Part shown: positions 25,670 to 36,943 of the stretch, piece by piece
Numbering within the stretch: position 1 is the first letter of the stretch
Layout: every line of letters starts with the position of its first letter
DNA from: Fennellomyces sp. T-0311
Taxonomy: Eukaryota > Mucoromycota > Mucoromycetes > Mucorales > Lichtheimiaceae
Direction: 5' to 3'
Length of the DNA: 64,000 nucleotides
Assembly: GCA_025266875.1 (NCBI GenBank)
Contig: JALLLT010000026.1
Coordinates: 186,001 to 250,000 of the forward strand
Notes under the pieces: model-generated
Databases searched by the model: none
Seen by the model: only the letters and a program-made list of their open reading frames with translations
Told to the model about the DNA's origin: nothing
Made by a program: the position numbers and the translations under genes

Positions 25670-27386
25670 CTACACGGGCATAACTGCGAGTAATTTAATT
25701 TCAGGGTGAGTTATTCCAAAAAGAAAAGAGATACGAATGACGTACCGCTGATAACACCTTTAGGGGGATCCACTCCTGGACAATGGGGAGGAACAGCGTT
25801 TGGACATGGAACATTTGTTGGTCGGATACAGGTATCTGGGCATTCAGGCGGACTAAGACCATCATAGCACAGGTTACCATCGCTTTATGTAGACTCATAT
25901 TCGATAACATTTACTTACCACATATAAATAACCATGGGACACACGACTGGGTCGCTTGTGGTTACAGTTTCGGTTTCAGTGACAGTGACAGTTTTATATT
26001 GCGGTTCATCAATCACTGGCGTGGGCCACTTGAGATCAACGAGAGGTGTGCTGAAAATTTCCGTCGTGACACATGAGGTTGTAATATAAGGTTGGACTGG
26101 AGGACATGCCGGTTGATGTTGATAAGGACATGGTACATTTTGAGGATAATTGCAGCTCTCTGGACATTCTGAAGGACTACATTTCTGCGTAAATTTTAGG
26201 TTCAATAAGAAATAGTTTGCTTACCATGGAATAATATAGTCAGCACAATAGATTGGGTTGTCTTGACTGGTAGGTGTTGGGGACGGATGAGCGTATGCTA
26301 CAGATGAATCGACCGATAAAGGTTCGCCAACGCAAGAAAGCCAAGGGCAACATTCGTGCGGTTCCTGATGTACAATACACGACCCCCAGGTAGGAACATG
26401 GATGTCAGGACAAGGGTAGTTGCAACGTTGTTCGATTCTACCGATAGCTTGAGAAACCTCGGTTACTGGAGTAGCAATCGATGACTGAAGAGGTTGATAA
26501 AACCATGGCTGTGAGGTAGGTAAAGCCGATGGTTGATAAAACCAATCCTTTGATTTCGAAGCAGACGCGTGTGCTACCGAATGTTCTTGAATCAATTCGT
26601 CCAAAGGAATTCTAGGGGGTGGGTAAGAAGATTGGGTTGGTTGATAGTACCAAGGTACCGAAGAAGGTGGGACACTGGACTGGTGGTACCAGGACAATGG
26701 TACTGATTTGCCATTTTCCGGCTCTGGTTGGTAAAACCAACGTGATGATGGTTTTGAAGGGGGCATATTAAAGTATTCTCGCTTGTCGATAGTTTTAGAT
26801 GGCTCAGCGGTTTTGGATGACTCGGCGGGAGGCTCGATTGAAGAAGACTTATGGTGCCTGCATACAGGTTGTCCGCTCTTTGGACAGCAGTGGTCCGCAT
26901 CTGGATAAAAACAATCGTCTGGACAATCGTCCGGGCACGGCGTCTCGTGGCATGGTACAAGTGTTTCACATGTATGGCATTCAGGTTGGCCAATGAATGG
27001 ACAACAGCTTGGACCCGTATATTGACAAGAATATGGACATTCCTCTGGACTTGAAAATAGTTAATTGCAGTGAAAAAAGGTTTTTTTTGTAGAAGGGTTA
27101 CCATGGTAATGCTCGGATCAAGCACACGACGCCGTTGCAGTTATACGATCTGCACACGGGCATGCCTGCACCTGGACAGCCGCCACTGTCTGGGTAGATA
27201 CATTCCGATCCTTCAGGACAATCGGGACACTTGTACTGATAGTTGGGACAATCCTCATCTCTGACTATGTGATTTATTTGCATGTGTTAACAACAGCGGG
27301 CGATGTGGGCTGAATTCCTTCTTACTGTGGGCTTCTGCCACGCGGATGACCAGAAGCAAAGATAGCAGGTTCCAGAAGAGCAGCAT
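25670..27386 (-). CDS. Secreted modular Cys-rich protein with WFYQP repeats, unknown function
   Basis: Six exons (27386-27326, 27264-27102, 27049-26225, 26176-25919, 25852-25746, 25683-25670) encode 475 aa. A signal peptide (MLLFWNLLSLLLVIRVAEA) is followed by a Cys-rich head (CPDCPEGSEC). Four modules of C-P-x-[ED]-C-P-x-x-C follow (CPEECPYSC, CPDDCPDDC, CPSECPESC, CPPECPDTC). Between the second and third lies a Pro/Ser-rich stretch with about five aromatic repeats of the type W[FY][YH]Q(P), for example RWFYQP and PWYYQP. Exons 3, 4 and 5 each begin with the second part of a split Cys codon that opens a CPxEC module. Abundant Cys and Tyr/Trp suggest an extracellular, perhaps cross-linked, spore or wall protein; this is inference. 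The last 14-nt exon is uncertain: without that splice the protein would end GTSFVSLFFLE. Confidence 0.8.
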
Positions 27387-27571
27387 TACGCGACAGAAAA
27401 AGAGGCGGATGCCTACAAGATGGAGGATGCGTATATATAACATTCTTTGATATGCATTCCATAAAGCTGACCTCATTTCAAAAGCCGAACACTAACCTTG
27501 GTGTGGTGTGGCAAAAGCCAATAACTTTCCTTTTACTTTGGTAAAACGCCCAGTGGAAAAAATACAGCCCC
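27387..27571. promoter_or_regulatory. Short divergent promoter region
   Basis: Only 185 bases separate the start codons of the minus-strand Cys-rich gene and the plus-strand UBE2S gene, so the two share a compact divergent promoter. No clear TATA box is seen for UBE2S. Confidence 0.4.
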
Positions 27572-28647
27572 ATGGTAGGATCGCATACACCGTCGCAAAG
27601 GGTCTTCTCATGAACACGATCAACCTCGCTTCTTGACAGTCCACGCGGTCGGAACTGGCGCCTCATGCATTGAAAAAGATTGCAAAGGAGTTGCAATCGT
27701 TGGAACGGTCGCCTCCCGAGGATATCCAAGTGCTCAATAATGAGCAAGATCTGACAGAGATTCAGGCATGGATCCGTGGTCCAGGTAATCTGCACCTTGC
27801 GAGATCTATGTTTATTCCCTTGTTAACCAAAGCGGGTGGTAGACGGCACGCCGTACGAAAATGGGTATTTCAAAGTGCGGCTATTGTTGAATGAAGGATA
27901 TCCCGACGCACCACCTAAAGGTTAGACTACGTAGCAAACACGCACACCGGCTTGCTCACCCCGCTGTGCAGGGTACTTTTCCACCAAGATATTCCATCCC
28001 AACGTGGCGTCGAGCGGCGAGATCTGCGTGAACACGCTGAAAAAGGATTGGAAAGCAGAATTAGGGATTGCCCATGTTCTACTGGTAAGGGCATCAAAAA
28101 GCCAGAGCGTGTTCCAGTCACTAAGTGCCACTAGACGATCAAATGTCTTCTTATTGTCCCTAACCCCGAATCAGCATTGAACGAGGAGGCCGGCAAGCTG
28201 CTGCTGGAACAGTACGACGACTACGCGAAGCGCGCGAAACTGTACACAAACATCCATGCCCGGCTTGGTAAATCAGAATTTCAAACGCTTGCCGCTGAGC
28301 GTGCACCGCAACAGCCAACAAAAGACGACGGCAAACCAGAAACAACCCAGAATGAGAATCCCAGCGTAACAGAGTCGCCCGCGGCAACAGCCGGAAAGCA
28401 AAAGGAAGAATCGCCTGCACCGTCTAATGCGGCGGCTAATAAGTCAGCCAATGCTGTCAATGTGTTGACGCCTTCGGCTGTGAGCAACATCGCCGCACAG
28501 ACCAGTAACATGAAACGGCCGGCCGGCGAGGTGCAAGAAGGCAAAGACGAGGTTGAGCCGACGAGCAAACAGCCGCGTGTAGAAGCATTGCCCAAGAAGA
28601 AGACAGCGCCAACTGCAGATAGGAAAAAGCGCCTCAGGCGACTGTAG
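27572..28647 (+). CDS. Ubiquitin-conjugating enzyme E2 S (APC/C chain-elongating type)
   Basis: Five exons (27572-27574, 27640-27784, 27843-27920, 27972-28084, 28135-28647) encode 283 aa. The UBC fold runs from about residue 10 to 160: [16 protein letters not shown], the KIFHPNV segment, then [12 protein letters not shown] with active-site C94 (human UBE2S uses C95), and [15 protein letters not shown] long Ala/Pro/Lys-rich linker ends in KKRLRRL; the terminal LRRL matches the tail by which UBE2S docks on the anaphase-promoting complex to extend K11-linked chains. Role: mitotic protein turnover in the nucleus. The proposed first exon holds only the ATG, joined to [13 protein letters not shown]; it is the only clean in-frame start I found, but it is unusual. 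Confidence 0.9.
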
Positions 28648-28916
28648 CAACGATGTTCCTTTTTCTTTGTTTGCGTGCCGTACAGCATTTATATACGTAT
28701 AGCACTACCACGCCGCCAGTAAAGCACTGATTGATGAAAAAATGATAATGTGTTTATTCGGATATGATTAGCAGATGAGCGGATCTGAGGTATTATGGAT
28801 GTGTAACTAATGAATGGACGTAATTCATATACTCTTTTTTGGCATAAACCTTCAGGCCATCCAGGCCTGAATCTAAGTATTAAATAGGAGGCAGTTCGGA
28901 GGAGATAACAATATGG
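28648..28916. other. Convergent 3' spacer
   Basis: The UBE2S and kinase genes converge here. The sequence contains 3' UTR material only. A short palindromic GC-containing string (CAGGCCATCCAGGCCTG) at about 28853-28869 could form a small hairpin. Confidence 0.4.
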
Positions 28917-30615
28917 TTACGCCAATGTTTTGTGGACGAAGGCGGTCAGGCCTTGTGCGTCCGTAGATTTCAGCAAGCTTTGTTCGATGTGCAAGTCGAG
29001 TTCCTGTAAAAACATCACATGAGCGGTTGCTTCCCGCGCTGCTTATGCGACACACATACCGCGACAACATCTTTCGCCGTCGGTCGATTTTCGGGGTTTT
29101 CTTCCAAAAGCCAGGCAACCAGCCCGGTGCAGTAGATTGTTGGGTAGCTGTACGTGAACGTTGGACTTGGTTCTTCGAGGATCTTGTCAAACACTTCCTC
29201 GTCGTCCTTTGTGGCGTAGTGCGGAGGAACTCGGTCCATCATTTCGATCAACGTGATACCGAGCGACCAAAGATCTACTTTTTCGTCGTAAGGCTGTTCT
29301 CGAATGACTTCTGGGGCCATCCACTGTGAGAGAATCATCAGTCTACTGCTTATGCATGCAATTCTCCTTCTGATTGTACCTTGGCCGTGCCAAGCCGTTC
29401 GCGGTTGGTGTGTCGCGTGCTGGTAGCGAGGCCGAAATCAGCTGAACATTGCGAAGAGTGGTCACGCCATAATATGTTAGTTGCCGTGGGTTACTGGAAA
29501 GCACTACCATTTACTCACCAAGTTTGACCTCGCCGTTGGGGCCGAGCAGCAGATTCTCGCACTTGACGTCCCGATGGATGAAGGACTTGCTGTGCAGGAA
29601 CACTAATGCATTCAAGGTCTGGAAAAAAATCCTGTTTGAGTGTTGCTTTGTTGGGAGCGGCAAGGGCACGTACCTGTCGGATAATGTAGACCGCCTGCTC
29701 TTCTGGCAATCCGCGACAGCAGAGCACTGCAAAGACGCTACATTGCATGAGATCCATGGCGATCCAGACTTCGTTCTTGAAGACCGAGGCTTCGCGGAGC
29801 TTGATCAAGTTTGCATGACCACTGGCCATGATCTTAAGTTCACGAACAATGGCGGCGCGGTATTCTCGGTCGTTATCCAGTTTGCATCGCTTCAATGCGA
29901 GCCTAACACCTCCTGCACCACGTACTCCAACTTGCACCACAGATCCATTGACACTAAAAAAGCAGAACAGTGAGCTCCTTTTTTCGCTTTGCTCGCACCC
30001 CGTAAGCCTCCGACTGGAAGCGTCCCTGAATCCATGCATCTCCTTCCCACGTACCCAGTGCCAATTTCCCTGGATCCCATGTAGCGGTTCTTTGGCAACT
30101 CAATCAACATGATTTTTGGAATTGCCTTCTTTAAGCGCTTCACGAACGCGGATTCTTCATGGCGAACGATAGGAGGAGGTGGAGGCGGCACCCAGTCGGC
30201 AGTGCATCGGGCAGGGACCCACGGAGGCTGTTTACATATCAGTATAAGAAGAAAAAAAAGGAGCCGTGAAGGGGAAACATACTCGTACTGGACCAGTTTC
30301 TGCAGGCTTCTTCTTGCTTTGCTTTGGTTGTTCGGGCTCTGGCTGCAAATATGCCTTGCCCAGAATATCAGGGATCTCGCAATGGCCCGGAGAGCGCCAG
30401 ATTCCCTGCTTGATAATTTGTGTGGTCAATGAGCTAACAATGTTGCAGGGCTGGATTGCGAAACAAACCTTGTCTGTTTGCTTGGGAGCGTTGGCAGCGG
30501 GCGGCTTAACCGAGCCCAGCGACCTTCTTTTCTGAGGCGCAATGACGGGCGGTTTGTTGGCGGGAGTTGTGTCCGAGCACGACTTGCGCATGGAGGATTT
30601 TGTTGTTGGATGCAT
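28917..30615 (-). CDS. STE20/PAK-type Ser/Thr protein kinase without CRIB
   Basis: Eight exons (30615-30469, 30405-30283, 30227-30055, 29953-29674, 29618-29519, 29441-29380, 29323-29060, 29003-28917) encode 411 aa. A basic, Pro-rich N-terminus of about 130 residues precedes the kinase domain: glycine loop GTGVNGSV, LALKRC (ATP Lys), HRDVKCEN (D258), ADFG (D276), then GTAKWMAPEVI, which is typical of the STE20/PAK class, and [13 protein letters not shown]. No CRIB or PH domain is visible, so activation by Cdc42/Rac as in classical PAKs is not evident. Intron 30406-30468 is 63 nt and free of stops; if retained the protein would be 432 aa. I treat it as spliced because it would add a hydrophobic peptide inside a basic linker. 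Confidence 0.88.
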
Positions 30616-30983
30616 GGAAAGAAGAGGAACCAAAAAAATGAGGAATGAAAGGGAGGGAGAGTTGGTTGTAGCGTAGTTGATCGAGAGCTCTAATATTTCT
30701 GAAGACGAGAGAGCAGGTTAATAACGATAGGAAAGGGAAACAATAAAGAAAAAACTGGGGGAGGGAAAGGAGCGAAAGGTTGAACTTGCCTCGCACGCCT
30801 GTCTCGTGACCTTTCCCTTAGCTGGTTGAACCTGAAGGAGACAGGTGACCTGTGCAGCTCTTTTTAGGCTTTTCTTTTTCCTCGCTCTTTGCCATTTAGG
30901 ACCCTGACAGTCCAGGACCAGGTCATTTATTACGCAGATCGAGCCAGTAGAACATCACTCTCATTTTATTTATCTTATATTGC
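30616..30983. other. Spacer upstream of kinase gene
   Basis: Purine-rich on the plus strand (pyrimidine-rich as read from the kinase gene), consistent with its promoter and 5' UTR. The end is the 3' flank of the first protease-like gene. No coding feature. Confidence 0.5.
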
Positions 30984-32620
30984 TTAGATAGGAGTAAGAA
31001 CCGCTCGCGACGACCCGTCCGCCAGCTGAGCCAGTCCCATGCGCTTATAGTAATGATCCCATATCTGATAGAATTCCATCAGGACCGGCGCGCCGATCGT
31101 CCATTCCTTGGATTTTTTGTCGTTGCTGCGACGCACCAAGCTCTCGCACTTGGCATCCTCGCCCGTGTCGGTGTGATCGACAGGAGTAGTCCACACAATG
31201 GCTGGAACGCTGATCTGATAATCTTCGAATGTCAGTATCAAATCAGGCACCTTCTCCTGTTCGCTGCATTTGAATTCGTAGCGGTGGTCCGACGAGCTGT
31301 AAACCGCACCAAACCTTGAGTGCAGCTTGTCGGCATACTCTACTGGTGCCGTGATATACCGGGAACCGGTTGCAAAGTTGGCAAACGAATGTGCTGGCAG
31401 ATCGCAGTCGAATACACCATTAAGTCCAAATCCCCTGATAGCCGTACGCCAAAAGATGGATTTTTGCTCGCATTCCTTTTCCGATACGGGAAGATTAAAG
31501 TACGCAATCTCACCCGTGAACCGGGTACGGTCAATGCCAAAGGAAATTACGGCTGACATGTCGTTTGAACGCTTTCCGCCTTTGCGTTTGCCAGGACCAC
31601 CGCCAATCGGGTTGTCTCCGTAGCCACGCTTTCTCACTGTAAAAGCATAGTTAGTCTTTTGCTGTGAGGAAAGTATAGTAGATGGGTTACATACATCCAC
31701 CTGTATATCCTTCAGGTAAAGCTTCCAGAGTAGCTGTATTGCGTTGCAAAAGCTTTGTTTACATTGTCAAGTTCGCTTGATTTGGATAAAGCTTACCGTA
31801 GATGGAATGCAAAGCCTCAGGATTTCCCAAACCATAGTAGCCGACTATATATAGGACAAACAATTGAGAAAAGCCCAGATAAATTTATCTAGGATAGTTA
31901 CTTACGATAGTCATTTGAGTCAAAGCCTTCGACCTTCGTAGCTGCGCCAACAGGGAAGTTTTTGAACAGCGGGGGGTTGGGCGCTGTGGTACCACCAAAT
32001 GATACGTTTTCCTAACAAAAACAGATAAATATACTAACTTTATCATATCTCTACCGTACTAACTTTGTAAAGTTCGGCAGTTATACATCGATCGTCCTCA
32101 TATTCTTCCAGAACAACCTTCTTCAAACATTTGGCTGTCGATGACAGCGAGGGATCGTAAAGATCTTTTGCATCGAGACAATTGTCACTCTTGCACTAAA
32201 TATAACTTGAAAAGTTAAAATAACAAAACGCGCACATGCCATTAAAGTTTTACCTCAACAGATGGGACCCAGCTTAGCTCGGATCCGGTATCAAACAAGA
32301 CAGTAAAGGTCTGGGGCGGAGTACCTTGAACAGTTGTCAATGGCAACCGACGTGTATAATGGATTCACCTACCAACTTTCAATGGAAGACCAAACTGGTA
32401 CGTGGGGAAAAATTAACGCGAATACATATTAATCAATGGCGACGAGATAGTAAAAGATCTTCCTTACCAATCCATTTTCAAACGACACTTCGAATTCAAT
32501 TAGAACACCGTCCGTCTCGTTGCCGTCATTCGCGCGTCGATAAAGACGGCTGAACGGCACTGCTAGAACTTTGCTAGCTGCAATAAGTAGTAAAAGAGTA
32601 ATCAGAGTAGAAGAGTGCAT
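30984..32620 (-). CDS. Secreted pseudo-aspartic protease, array copy 1
   Basis: Eight exons (32620-32468, 32394-32373, 32324-32254, 32195-32064, 32011-31906, 31844-31797, 31733-31695, 31636-30984) encode 407 aa. The signal peptide ends near LAVPFSR. The A1 fold is recognisable: GTPPQTFTVLFDTGSELSWVPS with the first catalytic Asp, the ENVSFGG strand, GYYGLGNPEAL, then in the C-lobe FGIDRTRFTGEIAYFNLPV. Where active enzymes have DTGT this protein has FATGSRYI; the Ala codon is at 31371-31373. With one aspartate missing, ordinary peptidase chemistry is not expected. A Lys/Arg loop (GKRKGGKR) sits between the lobes. It is the most divergent of the four copies. A TATA box lies 39 bp upstream of the ATG. 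Function unknown; peptide binding or inhibition is possible. Confidence 0.9.
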
Positions 32621-32658
32621 GTTTCGAATATTCTGAGCTTTGCTATCGAAAAGTGGCA

Positions 32659-32666
32659 TATTTATA
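32659..32666 (-). promoter_or_regulatory. TATA box of array copy 1
   Basis: TATAAATA on the minus strand, 39-46 bp upstream of the start codon at 32620. The other copies have a similar box 36-52 bp upstream, so short 5' UTRs are a family trait. Confidence 0.6.
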
Positions 32667-32681
32667 CGGTCGTTCCTTTCG

Positions 32682-32695
32682 AGTGTAACGTTGTT
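32682..32695. promoter_or_regulatory. Shared upstream element AGTGTAACGTTGTT (copy 1)
   Basis: Fourteen bases upstream of the TATA box, identical to 34764-34777 upstream of copy 2, with a partial match at 40673-40682 upstream of copy 4. It may be a binding site or residual duplicated flank. Confidence 0.4.
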
Positions 32696-33030
32696 CCGGC
32701 ATAAACAATTCTATATCGAAACGCCCCAGGGACCCGGTTTAAGACAACAAAGACGGCTTAGTCGCCAGCGAAGACCTAAGCCAAGTGTTTGTCTACAAAC
32801 AAGAAGCGGTTGATTCACGAGAATTTCTTTTTAGCTAAAGGCATTATTTTAAGTAACAAAAAAATTCAATTCGGAGGGCACACAGGTCTGATAAAAATAA
32901 GAGTACTAATAATATTGCGTATCAAATGTTTAATAAAAGATACACTAGAAGATCTGCGGTATTATTATAATAATAAATACAGAACAAATCGACTACTTAC
33001 GTAGACATCACAGTCAAATAATATGAAGAA

Positions 33031-34696
33031 TTACAATATGGGAGTAATGGTTGCTGGTGATTCATAATCACGGATCTTGGCCAAGCCCATTTGTTTATTA
33101 GGGTAGTGCCAGACCCGGTAGAATTCATCCAAGACAACAGTGCCAATCGTCCATTCCTTGAACTTTTCGTTACCACGACGAATCAAGCTATAGCACTTTG
33201 CCTTGTCAGTGGTATCGGTTGGATCAACAGGAGCGGTCCACAGGGAAGCTGGTACAGTGATTTGGTAGTTGGGGAAGGCAAGGATTAAATCCGGAATGTT
33301 TGCTTGTTCGCTGCACTTGAACTCGTAACGATGATGGAAGATATTGTACAGAGCACCGAACTTTAAGTGAAGGAAATCCGCATGAATTGGCGGAGCCTTG
33401 ATATATCTGGTGCCAGTAGCAAACTTGGCATACGAATTTGGCAACAAGTCACAGTTGTGCTTGCCATCAAGGCTCACACCGTCAAGAGCTGTGCGCCAGT
33501 AGATAGATTTGTTCTCGCATTCCTTTTCTGATACCGGGAGATCAAAGTAGTTGATGTCGCCTTCGAATTGAGAAGGATCGATACCGATAATAAGTGTTGC
33601 TGTTTCCTCACCGAACCAGCGCTTTTTTCCGCCGTTCGTCTTGCCTGGTCCGTCAGAGACTGGAGGTTCGCCATAATCTCTTTTTCTCACTATAAGAAAT
33701 GTTAGCCTCACTGATATAATTGATAAAATGATACCTACAGCCACCAGCGTAATCACTTGGTAAAGCCTCCAAGGCAGCTAAATACGTATGTAGCTTAGCT
33801 ACTTTTTCGAATTATGTACAACATAAATAGTAAGTTCTTACTGTAAATGGAGTACAATGCTTCTGGATCCCCAAAGCCAAAGAAACCAACTAGATGGAAT
33901 GGAATATCAGAATAGCCATGGTAATTTACCTATTCCATAATACTTACGATAGTCACTGGCATCGAAGCCGTCAACTTGGGTAGCAGCACCGATAGGAAAG
34001 CTGCGGAATTGAAGAGGATTAGGAGCATCTGTACCACCAAAAGAGACCGTTTCCTAAGAGAAAAACCTTAAGTGCCTCTGGTACTACCACAAAATGATTC
34101 TGAATTGCGTACCTTGTAGAGCTCAGCTGTTACACATCGGCCATCTTCATAGTTTTCAAGCACTTTTTTGAATTCACGGTACGCTGTTGAAGATACTGAA
34201 GGATCATAACGTTCTGATGCGAGGCAGTTTGCAGAATCGCACTAAAAGAATTAAGATACGGTTCATTAGGCTTTAGGGATACTACAAAACTCGGTATACA
34301 TTAAACTTACTTCGACAGAAGGAATCCAGCTCAGATCCGAGCCAGTATCAAAGAGCACCTTAAACTCCTGAGGTGGGTTACCTTCAATAAAGCTGGCATG
34401 TTAGTGCCGGTGTCATTCAACTTTAGACACTTTTTCTTCATATTACCAACTTTCAATGGTAGAGCAGACTAGTAGAAAAAAAGTATTAGAAAAGTTAAAT
34501 AACAATAATTTAATAAAAGTTTATGTATGATATATACCAATCCACGTTCGTAGGACATTGTAAATCGAATAAGGGGTAAAGAGTCTGGCGTTGCAGTATC
34601 GTTCGTAGCACGTCTCTCATTCGCAGGGGTGAACGGAGCTGCCATAACACTTCCGACAGCAAGTGCCCATGTGGCAATTAGAGTAAGAGATTGCAT
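33031..34696 (-). CDS. Secreted pseudo-aspartic protease, array copy 2
   Basis: Eight exons (34696-34538, 34468-34447, 34381-34311, 34241-34113, 34053-33948, 33889-33842, 33777-33739, 33689-33031) encode 410 aa. A signal peptide (to about VMAAPFTP) is followed by the N-lobe motif LFDTGSDLSWIPS (D72), a flap-like YEDGR, KETVSFGG and GFFGFGDPEAL. The C-lobe has IGIDPSQFEGDINYFDLPVS, YWRTALDGVSLDGK, then KFATGTRYIKAP, where A282 (codon 33418-33420) replaces the second catalytic Asp. The basic interlobe segment GGKKRWF contains a KR pair. Exons 2, 3, 6 and 7 have the same length in all four copies. Expected to be secreted and non-proteolytic; role unknown. Confidence 0.92.
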
Positions 34697-34739
34697 TTTT
34701 TTCTTTAGGATGGCAGTAGTGGGGTTGAGGAGCAAAAGG

Positions 34740-34747
34740 TTTTTATA
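34740..34747 (-). promoter_or_regulatory. TATA box of array copy 2
   Basis: TATAAAAA on the minus strand, 44-51 bp upstream of the start codon at 34696. The AGTGTAACGTTGTT element shared with copy 1 lies about 17 bp further upstream. Confidence 0.6.
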
Positions 34748-34763
34748 GACGTCTTCAACAGCA

Positions 34764-34777
34764 AGTGTAACGTTGTT
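34764..34777. promoter_or_regulatory. Shared upstream element AGTGTAACGTTGTT (copy 2)
   Basis: Identical over 14 bases to 32682-32695 and at a similar distance from the start codon (68-81 bp against 62-75 bp). Confidence 0.4.
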
Positions 34778-36943
34778 GTCTTAAGCAACCAGCGATCTTA
34801 CACGTTCCGACAAGTATATAGCTTACGTTCAAGTTGTACGGGCGACTAAGCCCACAACCTTACACAAGGAATATATGGCTCTTTGAATCAGAATCGGTAA
34901 CAAAGCATCATCTAAAGCAACAAATGTATAAATGCAATATAGATTGTTACTTTTAAAGTGATCTTCAATTGATACACGCTTACGAACATATTCTAGAACA
35001 TCTTTGAACAATATTCTGATAAAAGACATAGTTTGATGGCGACGCGTGAGAAGATCGTCGACCATGTATACGAGCACTGGCTCGTGCGGTTTTATCAAGA
35101 GCCAATGAGTTAATCCATTAACTCTATTCTAGTTTTTGTAGAGACTATATTCAAGCCCAAGATACACTGATCACCCGTTCCTTCAGTTTACATAACTAGA
35201 AAAAGGGCCAGACAATAACTTATTATGGTATTATGGAAGTGATGTATTGATCAGGAAAATGATGCCAATGTGTATTTGCTTTAATAAATACTTGCCACAG
35301 TCTCTAATACCAAGTCTTCTGAATTTTGGGTTGCCGTGCTGATACGGTCGGCAGGGGTATTTGATTAAATGTAATTGTACCACCAGGGAACAACTTTCCA
35401 GAAAACGAAAAAACTTGTTCCCAGTACCACCACACTATTTCGGAGATTCCAATATGCTCAGTGGTCCCACAATGATCGTCATTCTGTGTTTTAAGCACAC
35501 ACTGTTGCTACTTTTACAAAAGTGGTTGTACGAGCCAATCATATTCATATTATGCTTTCATACAAGCGGAACGATTGCTCGTTTACTTTAAGATACTGGA
35601 GTGTGGAAACTGATTGTCGTCACGCTTTTAAGCATGTACAAAAGATAACAGTTCAATACTCGATTGATATTAGTTGAACTGAGAAAAAGGAGGAAGAAAA
35701 ACGCTTTCCTGCATACTTATTTTAAAACAGTACATAAAGCTAGTACTTACGCGTGTTGACTTTACCTAAAGGCAAAACATAAATATCTGGTAATTTTTAC
35801 GCCCAATATGTTCGAAACAATGGACAGTTCCTCATTTACATAAAATTGCTAGTCTTATACACGATAACAAAAAAAAAATGACGAAAAATTTTGAATTGAC
35901 AATTTTTCTTTTTTTTTTAGTTATCGTGCTGTTTTAATCATAATTGCCTTCCTAGGAAGCTATTGTATAATACGCAAACTCTCCAGGCTTAGGGACAGGA
36001 TATACAAGCATTCTACCACCTCAGAAGTTTGGAAAAACCATGTGCCACCATCCTCCCTGACTAATCGCAAAAGTACCTAGTCAAGGGCGTAGATCCTGCT
36101 ACTTGGTTTATCTTACTAATAGTGTATATCCAATAGTCGTGCTCCGTGACTTTGCGCTATGAGATACCCCTTTGCACTCATCATACTTTATATAGCCGAT
36201 GCTATAAATTAGGGCTAGGAATTCGAGCGACTAGAGCGGATAACTGACTGTTTACGATCAAATTTTACGGTACCGGTCAGCGTTGGTGGCTCAAATAGAG
36301 GTGCCCGCGCAGGCAGTGTCTTTGACAAGCGACTGATGGGTTCCAAACATACTGTGTTTATCGATATTGTCACCTTTAAAACTTATTTAAAAGAAGTCGC
36401 AAGTAGCTCAATGAAGCTGAATGCAGAGATATAGTAGCAAGATATCGATACAAAATGGTTTGTTGTTGAGCAGCGCCTTAAAAATACCGAAAAAATTTTG
36501 CTCTTTTGATTGTAGTGGCTGCTCGTCTGCTGTACAATGTCGGAAACATGTAATTATCTCGCCGGGACGACACCCACCGCTTTTTGACACGCGCTTACTT
36601 TGCTACTGGCAGGCATTTATTCAAAGCACTGTACTTTACTAAAAGATATAAGTAATAGTGAAGCGGGGTAGCAAAGGCAAAAGTCATACTGCTTATCAGA
36701 TTATCTCGGTAAACGTAAATGTAGATCTCCAGCTATTAGGAGGCTATTCAAGAAAATGTGGCCGTCCATGGCATACAATAAGAATTTCAGGCGCATATTT
36801 TGAAATGGAAAGTCGAATATCTGCATGAAAACGAGCTGTTGCTTTGACTATTATTGAAAAAATATTCGGCTAATCAGTCAAAATTATCTTATAAAGACGA
36901 GAGATCCGATGGACTATTATAGAGACCAAAATACGATATAAGG
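34778..36943. other. Intergenic gap inside the protease-like array
   Basis: About 2.2 kb without an intact gene. At about 34962-35030 it contains GATCTTCAATTGATA and ATATTCTAGAACAT, both also found upstream of copy 3 (about 38873-38925), so the duplicated unit included upstream flank. An inverted repeat lies at 35860-35928. The frame at 36408-36590 (-) contains a protein-like stretch (SKSGGCRPGEIITCFRHC) that I do not recognise. A lost fifth copy is possible but I found no DTG or ATG motif remnant. Confidence 0.45.
35860..35928. repeat. Inverted repeat with A/T-run arms
   Basis: CACGATAAC at 35860-35868 and its complement GTTATCGTG at 35920-35928 flank an A-run, a short AAAAATT/AATTTTT pair and a T-run. 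The whole stretch could fold into a hairpin of about 30 bp arms with few mismatches. It may be a remnant of a miniature inverted-repeat element or a chance palindrome. Confidence 0.5.

Noticed and set aside
34829..35098. 89-codon minus-strand ORF in the array gap as a fifth protease-like copy
   Set aside because: No DTG or ATG motif and no match to any exon of the array; it overlaps flank sequence shared between copies 2 and 3.
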